A DNA stretch of 7,176 bases, from positions 1-7,176 of the forward strand of contig JAFANL010000277.1 in NCBI GenBank assembly GCA_019232735.1. Direction: 5' to 3'. Source of the DNA: Aquitalea sp. GTDB lineage: Bacteria; Pseudomonadota; Gammaproteobacteria; Burkholderiales; Chromobacteriaceae. Made by a program: the position numbers and the translations under genes. This document shows, piece by piece, positions 1 to 5,065 of this stretch. The notes beneath the pieces are model-generated. The model did no database searches. It had not been told where the DNA came from and was given only the letters and a program-made list of their open reading frames with translations. Within the stretch, counting starts at the first letter, position 1. Each line of letters begins with the position of its first letter.

Positions 1-17
1 AGGGGTGTCACTCATTG

Positions 18-44
18 CAAGGCCCCGCGCAGGGCGGGGCCTTG
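18..44 (-). terminator. Putative terminator after choX
   Basis: A perfect 11-bp inverted repeat (arms 18-28 and 34-44, 5-nt loop) begins about 28 nt downstream of the choX stop codon. The stem is very G+C-rich (GGCCCCGC core). On the minus strand it is not followed by a clear T run (CAATGAG follows), so it may be a weak intrinsic terminator or an RNA 3'-end stabiliser. The gene beyond is outside the window, so a shared convergent terminator is also possible. Confidence 0.55.
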
Positions 45-71
45 AAGGTGAGATCAAGCCAAGTGGAATAA

Positions 72-1010
72 TTAGTTGTTCAGCGACTTGGTCACCGCAG
101 CCAGCCCCGGTTTGCCATCGATGGTGGTGACGCCGGCCAGCCAGGATTTCAGGATGGCCGGGTTCTTTTTCAGATAATCACGCGCGGCGGTTTCCGGTTT
201 CACCTTGTCCATGATCGGGCCCATTACACGGTTTTCGATGGTGGTGGTGAATTGCAGATTGTGCAGCAGCTTGCCCACATTGGGGCAGCGGCTTTCATAA
301 TCCGGCGTGACAGCGGTGAATACCTTGGCCTCGCCCAGATTGGGGCCGAAGACATCATCGCCGCCCGTCAGGTAGGCCATCTTGTATTTCACGTTCATCG
401 GATGCGGTTCCCAGCCCAGGAACACGATCCATTTTTTCTGGCGGATGGAACGTTCCACTTCGGCCAGCATGCCGGCCTCGCTGGATTCCACCATCTTGAA
501 GCCGGCCAGGTTGAACTGGTTTTTCTTGATCATGCCGTCGATCAGCTGGTTGCCGTCATTACCCGGTTCGATGCCGTAGATCTTGCCCTCCAGCTTGTCC
601 TTGAACTTGGCAATGTCCTTGAAATCCTTCAGGCCGCCGGCTGCCACATAGTCCGGCACCGCCAGCGTGTACTTGGCACCCACCAGATTGGGTGCCGCCA
701 GCACCTTGATCTGGCCGGCCTTGATGAAGGGCTCGATCACCGGGGTCATGGACGGGTTCCAGTAGCCGAGGAAGGCGTCGATCTGCTTGGTCTTGATGCC
801 GGAGAAGGTGATGGGCACCGAGGCGATGGTTGTGGATGGCTTGTAGCCCAGACCTTCCAGCACCACGCTGGCCATGCCGGTGGTGGCAGCGATATCGGTC
901 CAGCCCACGTCGGCGAAACGGACATTGCGGCATTGCGCCGGATCATTGGCCAGCGCACTGCCACAGGCAGCCAGCAATACCGTACCCAGCATCAGCTTGC
1001 GAATTTTCAT
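72..1010 (-). CDS. choX: Choline-binding protein of an ABC transporter (ChoX/CbcX type)
   Basis: This is a 312-aa periplasmic ligand-binding protein that should deliver choline or a close quaternary amine to the ChoWV importer. An N-terminal export signal is visible: basic KIRK, a hydrophobic stretch at about 6-15, and a signal peptidase I site ending SALA (18-21). LAAC at 13-16 also resembles a lipobox. The mature part has the OpuAC-like layout. Aromatic and polar residues match, from memory, the choline box of Sinorhizobium ChoX with a constant offset: W37 and D39 (GWTD), W84 (YWNP), Y114 (KYTL), N151 (GNDGN) and W200 (GWEP). C27 and C242 could form a disulfide. The start at 1010 was chosen because GGGAG lies 7 nt upstream and the signal peptide begins there; the frame stays open to 1250 but that extension crosses a terminator. 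A strong terminator separates it from gbdR, so it probably has its own promoter. Betaine or carnitine as main ligand is possible but less likely. Confidence 0.9.
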   Translation of the reverse strand: MKIRKLMLGTVLLAACGSALANDPAQCRNVRFADVGWTDIAATTGMASVVLEGLGYKPSTTIASVPITFSGIKTKQIDAFLGYWNPSMTPVIEPFIKAGQIKVLAAPNLVGAKYTLAVPDYVAAGGLKDFKDIAKFKDKLEGKIYGIEPGNDGNQLIDGMIKKNQFNLAGFKMVESSEAGMLAEVERSIRQKKWIVFLGWEPHPMNVKYKMAYLTGGDDVFGPNLGEAKVFTAVTPDYESRCPNVGKLLHNLQFTTTIENRVMGPIMDKVKPETAARDYLKKNPAILKSWLAGVTTIDGKPGLAAVTKSLNN

Positions 1011-1046
1011 TACACCACTCCCGTATAAATATTTTGATGAATCCAG

Positions 1047-1060
1047 TGACAGGATTGTCA
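1047..1060. promoter_or_regulatory. Small dyad in the choX promoter region
   Basis: TGACA-N4-TGTCA is a perfect 5-bp dyad centred about 43 nt upstream of the choX start codon. Read on the minus strand, its downstream half (CTGTCA) could also serve as a weak -35, with an A/T-rich stretch (TTTATA/TATACG) about 17 nt further on as a poor -10. An operator or a chance palindrome are both possible. Confidence 0.25.
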
Positions 1061-1112
1061 GCTCATCCCGCAGCCATCGCGGCCTTGAAGTGTGGAAAAC
1101 CAGAGTCTTGCA

Positions 1113-1130
1113 CATGGCAAGATTGCCATG
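1113..1130. promoter_or_regulatory. Candidate operator: 18-bp palindrome upstream of choX
   Basis: CATGGCAA-GA-TTGCCATG is a perfect 8-bp inverted repeat with a 2-bp centre, 103-120 nt upstream of the choX start codon. The 2-nt centre makes it a poor RNA hairpin, which favours a protein-binding site in DNA. A GbdR-type or other regulator could bind here; the sequence alone does not say which. Confidence 0.4.
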
Positions 1131-1142
1131 GCCGGCCAAGGG

Positions 1143-1170
1143 GACTTGCGCCAGGACGACCGCGACTTGC
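1143..1170. promoter_or_regulatory. Direct repeats with 21-bp period upstream of choX
   Basis: GACTTGC occurs at 1143-1149 and again at 1164-1170 (GCAAGTC on the coding strand), exactly 21 bp apart, about two helical turns. A related GTCTTGC lies at 1104-1110. AraC-family activators commonly bind direct half-sites about 21 bp apart, so this fits a site for the neighbouring GbdR-like protein. The position, roughly 133-160 nt upstream of the choX start, suits an activator site. Assignment to GbdR is inference. Confidence 0.35.
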
Positions 1171-1185
1171 AAGAAAACGCCGTAG

Positions 1186-1221
1186 AAAAAAGACCAGCAC
1201 TGCAAGGAGTAACAGTGCTGG
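1186..1221 (-). terminator. Rho-independent terminator of gbdR
   Basis: Arms CCAGCACTG (1194-1202) and CAGTGCTGG (1213-1221) form a perfect 9-bp stem with a 10-nt loop. On the minus strand the stem is followed directly by TCTTTTTT. It sits about 46 nt past the gbdR stop codon. This is a textbook intrinsic terminator for transcripts leaving gbdR, and it implies a separate promoter for choX. Confidence 0.85.
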
Positions 1222-1266
1222 CCCGCTTGGCACACCACCGGTTTTACCACCCGGCAGGCACCAGGC

Positions 1267-2253
1267 TCAGGCGATGACGGCAGAGTCCACCAGGTACTGC
1301 TGCCGCTCGCGGCTGGGCGGGTAGCCGAACAGGCCGCGATAGGATTTGGAAAAGTGCGAGGAGGACAGAAAACCGCAGGCCACGGTGACTTCCATCACGC
1401 TCATATTGGTTTGCAGCAGCAATTCGCGTGCACGGCGCAGGCGCAAATCCAGGTAGTACTGGGCGGGGGTGGTGTTCAGATAGCGCTTGAACAGACGCTC
1501 CAGGTGGCGCAGCGACACGCCCAGTTCGTCGGCCAGATTCTCCAGCGAACGCGGGTTTTCGATATTGCTTTCCATCGACAGCGCGGCATCCACCAGGGTT
1601 TCGTGGCCGGTACCGATGCGCGCCAGCAGCGGAATGTGCTGGCGGTCGCCATTGTCGCGCAGGCGGTCGACGATGAACTGCTCGGATACATCCGCCGCCA
1701 GGCTCTTGCCGCCCTTGTGGCGGATCAGGTGGCACATGAAATCCAGCGGCGCGGTGCCGCCACTACAGGTAAAGCGGTCGCGGTCCAGCACGAACAGGTC
1801 GGAGGTGAACTTGGTTTTGGGGAACTCCTCGCTGATGGACAGCAGGTTTTCCCAGTGGATGGCACAGCGATAGCCATTGAGCACGCCGGCCTTGGCCAGG
1901 GCAAAGGTGCCGGTACAGATGGCACCCAGCGGCACGCCCTGGGCGGCAAAGCGGCGGATGACCGCCATCACCTTGTCGTCCACGGCATCGCGTACTTGCC
2001 AGCCGCCGCAGACAATCAGCATGTCGTATTGCTGCGGTGCTTCCGGTGCGGTGATGGGGGAGAGCTCCAGGCCATTGCTGGCGGCCACCGGCTGGCCATC
2101 GGCCGACAGCAGGCTCCAGCGGTAGAGTTTTTTGCGCGACAGGTAATTGGCCATGCGTAGCGGTTCCACGGCATTGGAAAACGCGATCATGGAAAACTTG
2201 TCGAGCAGCAGGAAACCAATATGCGACAACGAAGCGATTTGTTGCGGACCCAT
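1267..2253 (-). CDS. gbdR: GbdR-like transcriptional activator (GATase1 domain + AraC HTH)
   Basis: This is a 328-aa cytoplasmic regulator. Residues about 11-175 form a DJ-1/PfpI (GATase1-like) sensing domain: GFLLLDKFSM near the start, CGGW at 82-85, the elbow-like AICTGTFALAKAGVLNG around C113, then HW at 133-134 and SGGTAPLD at 164-171. Residues about 225-315 form the AraC DNA-binding domain with two helix-turn-helix units (SLENLADELGVSLRHLERLF, and MEVTVACGFLSSSHFSKSYR ending FGYPP). The overall pattern resembles Pseudomonas GbdR, which activates betaine and dimethylglycine catabolic genes when those compounds accumulate. The carnitine regulator CdhR belongs to the same group and is the main alternative; gbcAB and choline transport genes alongside favour GbdR. 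Start at 2253: GAGG lies 5 nt upstream and family similarity begins just after. It follows choW by 95 nt and may be partly cotranscribed; a strong terminator follows it. Confidence 0.88.
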   Translation of the reverse strand: MGPQQIASLSHIGFLLLDKFSMIAFSNAVEPLRMANYLSRKKLYRWSLLSADGQPVAASNGLELSPITAPEAPQQYDMLIVCGGWQVRDAVDDKVMAVIRRFAAQGVPLGAICTGTFALAKAGVLNGYRCAIHWENLLSISEEFPKTKFTSDLFVLDRDRFTCSGGTAPLDFMCHLIRHKGGKSLAADVSEQFIVDRLRDNGDRQHIPLLARIGTGHETLVDAALSMESNIENPRSLENLADELGVSLRHLERLFKRYLNTTPAQYYLDLRLRRARELLLQTNMSVMEVTVACGFLSSSHFSKSYRGLFGYPPSRERQQYLVDSAVIA

Positions 2254-2304
2254 GGTGACCTCGGTATGGATGTGTGTTGAATGGTTTTTGTGTTGTCGTG
2301 CCGC

Positions 2305-2330
2305 GGCCGGACAGTCATGACCATCCGGCC
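2305..2330. promoter_or_regulatory. Nested dyad between choW and gbdR
   Basis: Arms GGCCGGA (2305-2311) and TCCGGCC (2324-2330) enclose the perfect palindrome GTCATGAC (2314-2321), giving a nested symmetric element 18 nt past the choW stop and 52 nt before the gbdR start. No T run follows on either strand, so it is not a standard terminator. It could slow transcription or protect the choVW mRNA end, or be an operator for gbdR. Confidence 0.35.
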
Positions 2331-2348
2331 TGCTTGCTGCCACAGGGT

Positions 2349-3215
2349 CTAGCTGCCCTGTTCTGCCGCACGCGTAGTGGGCGTGTGGCCAAAACTCTCG
2401 GTAATGCGGTCCAGGATGATGGCCAGCAGCACCACGGCCAGTCCGCTTTCAAAACCCAGGCCCACGTCCAGCCGCTGGATACTGGCCAGCACATCGTTGC
2501 CCAGGCCGCCGGCCCCCACCATGGAGGCGATGATTACCATCGACAACGCCATCATGATGGTCTGGTTGACCCCTGCCATGATGGAGGGCAGGGCGATGGG
2601 CAGCTGCACCTTGAACAACAACTGCCAGGAGGTACAGCCAAAGGCATGGCCGGCTTCCACCTGTTCCTTGTTCACCATGCGGATGCCCAGGCTGGTCAGG
2701 CGCACCGCTGGCGGCACGGCAAACACCACCGTGGCCAGAATGCCCGGCACCCGTCCCAGGCCAAAGAACATGGCAGCCGGAATCAGGTAAACAAAGGCCG
2801 GCATGGTCTGCATGAAGTCCAGGATGGGGCGGACCAGCATGCCCACCAGCTTGTTGCGCGCACACCAGATGCCCACCGGCACGCCCAGCAGCAGGCTGAC
2901 ACAGGTGGCAGACAGGGTGAGCGCCAGCGTGGCCACGGTCTGGCCCCAGAAGCCGGTGGCCCAGATCAGCCCCAGCGCGGCACAGACGAACAGGGCAAAT
3001 TTCCAGCCCAGTCGCCACATGCCGACACCGGCGAAAATGGCGCCCATCAGCAGTGGCGGGATGCCCAGCAACAGGAACTCCACCATGGTGGCGAACCAGT
3101 CGATGGCATTGCCAATGGCGTCAAAGGCCCCGGCGTTGTGATCCAGCATGAAATGAATGATCTGATTGACCCAGTCGCCAATCGGCAACATGTCTTGTGT
3201 ACTGATATCGGCCAT
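2349..3215 (-). CDS. choW: Choline/betaine ABC transporter permease (ChoW/CbcW, ProW family)
   Basis: This is a 288-aa inner-membrane permease with the MetI/ProW fold. A soluble N-terminus (about 1-40) is followed by several hydrophobic segments, roughly at 44-65, 72-90, 95-117, 138-175, 212-236 and 255-270. The cytoplasmic EAA loop that docks on the ATPase is seen at 187-213 (EAGHAFG, then QLPIALPSIM), and VGAGGLGNDV at 233-242 is typical of the ProW/OpuAB family. Length is normal for a single-permease choline or betaine importer. The start at 3215 is preceded by AGAGGAA with 9 nt spacing. It lies 69 nt after choV with no terminator between, so the two should form one operon. Substrate identity rests on the neighbouring ChoX-like protein; a general glycine betaine permease is the alternative. 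Confidence 0.9.
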   Translation of the reverse strand: MADISTQDMLPIGDWVNQIIHFMLDHNAGAFDAIGNAIDWFATMVEFLLLGIPPLLMGAIFAGVGMWRLGWKFALFVCAALGLIWATGFWGQTVATLALTLSATCVSLLLGVPVGIWCARNKLVGMLVRPILDFMQTMPAFVYLIPAAMFFGLGRVPGILATVVFAVPPAVRLTSLGIRMVNKEQVEAGHAFGCTSWQLLFKVQLPIALPSIMAGVNQTIMMALSMVIIASMVGAGGLGNDVLASIQRLDVGLGFESGLAVVLLAIILDRITESFGHTPTTRAAEQGS

Positions 3216-3284
3216 GGTGGCGTATTCCTCTTCAGGCTACCGGCTTACCCGGACTGTAGCGGCGAGAACTGCGGTTTGTCGGGT

Positions 3285-4334
3285 TCAGTGCGTGGCCGAG
3301 CTTTGCAGGCGATGGCGGGAGATCTTGCTCAGCACGCTGCTGGGGGTGATCAGCCCCAGGCACTGGCCCTGATCATCGCGTACCTGCAAGGGCTCGCTCT
3401 GGCCCAACAGCTGCTGCAAGACATCCGGCAGGCTGCAGGATGGCGGCACATGCAGACCGGGGTTGCCGGAGTAGGGCGGGTTATCCACCTCGATCAGATC
3501 CTTGGCCTGCAGGTAGCGCGAGGTATCCACGCTCTTGAAGAAGTTGCGCACGTAATCATCAGCCGGGTTCTCGATGATTTCCTGCGGCGTGCCCACCTGT
3601 ACCAGCCGGCCGCCTTCCATGATGGCGATGCGGGTGCCGATGCGCAGGGCTTCTTCCAGATCGTGCGACACAAAGAAAATGGTGCGGCGCTGCTCGCGCT
3701 GCAGTTGAAGCAGGATGTCCTGCATTTCCGAGCGCTTGAGCGGGTCCAGCGCCGAGAAGGCTTCGTCCATCAGCATCAGCGAGGGGTTGACCGCCAGCGC
3801 GCGCACCAGGCCAACGCGCTGCTGCATGCCGCCGGACAGCTCGTGCGGATACTTGTGGGCAAAGGCTGCCAGCCCTACCTGCTCCAGCACTTCCATGCCG
3901 CGGGCCTCACGGGCCTTGCGCTCCACGCCGGCAATCTCCAGACCAAAGGCCGCGTTATCCAGCACCGAACGGTGCGGCATCAGGGCAAAGCTCTGGAACA
4001 CCATGCTCATGTCGCGGCGGCGCAGTTCCACCAGCTGTTTGGCATTGAGCTTGGTGATGTCCTGACCATCCAGGATGATCTGGCCATCGGTGGGGTCCAT
4101 CAGGCGGTTGATCAGGCGGATCAGGGTGGACTTGCCGGAACCGGACAAGCCCATCAGCACGAAGATCTCACCTTCCTGCACCGAAAACGACACATCGTTG
4201 ACGCCGACCACACTACCGGTCTGCTTGAAGATTTCATCCTTGTGCGCACCGGACTTCAGCATGCGCATCACATCCGCGGGTTTGTCCCCGAATACCTTGT
4301 AGAGGTTCTTCACCACTATCTTGGCCGACTGCAT
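3285..4334 (-). CDS. choV: Choline/betaine ABC transporter ATPase (ChoV/CbcV, ProV family)
   Basis: This is a 349-aa cytoplasmic ATPase that powers ChoW. It begins with the ProV-type extension (KVFGDKPADV, about 13-22). Complete ABC motifs follow: Walker A GLSGSGKST (63-70 core), Q-loop Q114, signature LSGGM (166-170), Walker B LMLMDE (186-191) and switch histidine H224 (VSHD). After about residue 265 comes a short tail of about 80 residues resembling one CBS-like unit (DQGQCLGLITPSSVL at 321-335), shorter than the tandem CBS pair of E. coli ProV (about 400 aa). That suggests weaker or no ionic-strength gating, in line with a nutrient importer rather than an osmotic one (inference). The start at 4334 has AAGGAG 8 nt upstream and sits just before the conserved KIVVKNLYKVFG. 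It opens the choVW operon after a long non-coding region. Confidence 0.92.
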   Translation of the reverse strand: MQSAKIVVKNLYKVFGDKPADVMRMLKSGAHKDEIFKQTGSVVGVNDVSFSVQEGEIFVLMGLSGSGKSTLIRLINRLMDPTDGQIILDGQDITKLNAKQLVELRRRDMSMVFQSFALMPHRSVLDNAAFGLEIAGVERKAREARGMEVLEQVGLAAFAHKYPHELSGGMQQRVGLVRALAVNPSLMLMDEAFSALDPLKRSEMQDILLQLQREQRRTIFFVSHDLEEALRIGTRIAIMEGGRLVQVGTPQEIIENPADDYVRNFFKSVDTSRYLQAKDLIEVDNPPYSGNPGLHVPPSCSLPDVLQQLLGQSEPLQVRDDQGQCLGLITPSSVLSKISRHRLQSSATH

Positions 4335-4525
4335 TGTCTCTTCTCCTTCGTAGCGATTGCACGCTGGCCTGTCCTGCGGCTTGCTCCATTCACCGCTGTC
4401 CGGTGGTGCTGGAATCTGGTGCCGCAAGATGTCTCCATCGCGTCCGGCCCCGTGGGGCTGCCACTGGCCGGGACTTTGGTTGGTCCGGATTGTCGTGCCG
4501 GGTTCCGGTCCATCAATACATGCCT

Positions 4526-4542
4526 GGCAGGCTGAGCCTGTC
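4526..4542. promoter_or_regulatory. Candidate operator upstream of choV (GGCAGGCT dyad)
   Basis: GGCAGGCT (4526-4533), a 1-bp centre, then AGCCTGTC (4535-4542) form an 8-1-8 dyad with one mismatch, about 190 nt upstream of the choV start. The plus-strand 10-mer TGGCAGGCTG (4525-4534) recurs exactly upstream of gbcB at 6364-6373, again within an inverted repeat. A shared regulator such as GbdR could bind both; one chance 10-mer match between two regions this size would not be surprising. Confidence 0.3.
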
Positions 4543-4635
4543 GTCTATTCCCCATGACCGTCTGGCGGGCGGTGTGGCCACCTTGGTGATGCCGGTGAAA
4601 CCAGCGCTGCTGCAGTCAACGATTTCGAAGAATGT

Positions 4636-4649
4636 TTAATGTAAATCAA
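4636..4649. promoter_or_regulatory. FNR/ANR-like box
   Basis: TTAAT-GTAA-ATCAA (TTGAT-TTAC-ATTAA on the minus strand) differs at one position from the FNR/ANR consensus TTGAT-N4-ATCAA. It lies in a locally A+T-rich stretch, 25-38 nt upstream of a possible small plus-strand ORF and about 300 nt upstream of choV. It could belong to either, or be chance; TTTAAT at 4635-4640 could also act as a plus-strand -10. Confidence 0.35.
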
Positions 4650-4673
4650 GGTCCACGATAGGGAGTAAGTGCT

Positions 4674-4814
4674 ATGGAAAATAACGGCATTCCGACACCA
4701 AGCTGTCTTGAAACGACATCGGGTCGAAAAATGACAATTCTCCATCCTCATCAGCAAAATCAGGGCATTGCCTGCTCTTCGCCTATTGCATCTGTACGTC
4801 TGATGTTGTCGTAA
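4674..4814 (+). CDS. Possible small ORF, 46 codons, function unknown
   Basis: This is the only plus-strand reading frame I consider seriously. ATG at 4674 follows AGGGAG with 8 nt spacing, a near-ideal ribosome binding site, and the frame runs 46 codons to TAA at 4812. The peptide begins MENNGIPTPSCLETTSG and ends VRLMLS; it has two cysteines, no obvious membrane segment and no motif I recognise. An FNR/ANR-like box and a TATAAT-like TTTAAT lie 25-39 nt upstream. It occupies A+T-richer DNA with no opposing gene, so it is not a shadow of a coding frame. Against it: the length is easily reached by chance, there is no terminator on its own strand, and it is alone in its orientation. It could be a true small protein, a leader peptide, the remnant of a lost gene, or nothing. 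Confidence 0.25.
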   Translation: MENNGIPTPSCLETTSGRKMTILHPHQQNQGIACSSPIASVRLMLS

Positions 4815-4862
4815 AAAAACAGCAATCTGTCTGTGCCTGCCGGATGCTGCAGCGCATTGCTG
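4813..4862 (-). terminator. Second terminator-like hairpin with T7 tract
   Basis: On the minus strand CAGCAAT and ATTGCTG (plus arms 4820-4826 and 4856-4862) can pair across a 29-nt loop. The stem is followed at once by TTTTTTT (4819-4813). It could be a back-up terminator for transcripts passing the gbcB terminator. The large loop makes it weaker than the one at 4926-4958. Confidence 0.4.
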
Positions 4863-4882
4863 ATCTGCGGCAGTGCAGCATC
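4843..4882 (-). promoter_or_regulatory. Alternative hairpin overlapping the T7 terminator
   Basis: GATGCTGCA (4843-4851) and TGCAGCATC (4874-4882) form a perfect 9-bp stem with a 22-nt loop in which CGCA/TGCG (4853-4856, 4866-4869) can also pair. In minus-strand RNA this forms before, and excludes, the downstream T7 hairpin because 4856-4862 lies inside it. The order is that of an antiterminator followed by a terminator. No promoter for such a leader is evident, so this is structural observation only. Confidence 0.3.
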
Positions 4883-4925
4883 AGCATGCCTTGCATCGGG
4901 CTGCGGCTGAATCGTAACTAGCAAG

Positions 4926-4958
4926 AAAAATGCCTGTTGTCGGGGGACAAGCAGGCAT
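4926..4958 (-). terminator. Rho-independent terminator of gbcB
   Basis: Arms 4930-4941 and 4946-4958 form a 12-bp stem (ATGCCTG+TTGTC with GACAA+CAGGCAT, one bulged G at 4951) closed by a GGGG (CCCC on the minus strand) tetraloop. On the minus strand the stem runs into TTTTTC. It lies about 107 nt past the gbcB stop codon and should end the gbc transcript before choV. Confidence 0.85.
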
Positions 4959-4990
4959 CAAGGGCGCCACGGGGGCAGGCTGCCGGGAAA

Positions 4991-5065
4991 CAGCCCAGGG
5001 GAAAGCAGTCAGTGCGAAATCAGTAGGCGCGAAATCAGTGGCCCGGCAATCCGTGGTCGGACAAT
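4991..5065. repeat. Degenerate 15-bp tandem repeat, five units, abutting gbcB
   Basis: Five consecutive 15-bp units start at 4991, 5006, 5021, 5036 and 5051. The middle ones are clearest: CAGTCAGTGCGAAAT, CAGTAGGCGCGAAAT and CAGTGGCCCGGCAAT. The outer units are more diverged and the last ends on the final base of the gbcB stop codon. The array therefore fills the space between the gbcB stop and its terminator. It is not translated with gbcB. Origin by slippage is likely; function unknown. Confidence 0.6.

Larger units (their letters stand above)
4335..4673. other. 5' region of choV
   Basis: I see no convincing gene here. Next to choV is its ribosome binding site; upstream are short dyads, including GCCCC/GGGGC at 4447-4458, GTGGCCAC at 4574-4581 and CACC-TT-GGTG at 4579-4588. 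No good sigma-70 promoter reads toward choV, which suits activator-dependent expression. The stretch from about 4620 onward is visibly more A+T-rich than the coding DNA around it. Confidence 0.5.

Noticed and set aside
252..1028. 258-codon plus-strand frame opposite choX
   Set aside because: It is antisense to a clear binding-protein gene, has reverse-complement amino-acid composition, and shows no motif.
1011..1250. N-terminal extension of choX by 80 codons
   Set aside because: The extension would cross the gbdR terminator and the promoter region. The start at 1010 has a proper ribosome binding site and signal peptide.
2274..4535. 753-codon open frame on the plus strand opposite choV, choW and the gbdR promoter
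   Set aside because: It lies antisense to two genes with complete family motifs, is rich in His and Gln as expected from reverse-complemented G+C-rich codons, and has no recognisable domain or good ribosome binding site.
4316..4555. 79-codon minus-strand frame overlapping the choV start
   Set aside because: It overlaps the choV ribosome binding site and start in another frame and ends just inside choV, with no recognisable feature; a leader-peptide role cannot be supported.
4545..4757. 70-codon minus-strand frame in the choV upstream region
   Set aside because: There is no good ribosome binding site, no motif, and the composition looks random. It is less convincing than the plus-strand ORF at 4674.
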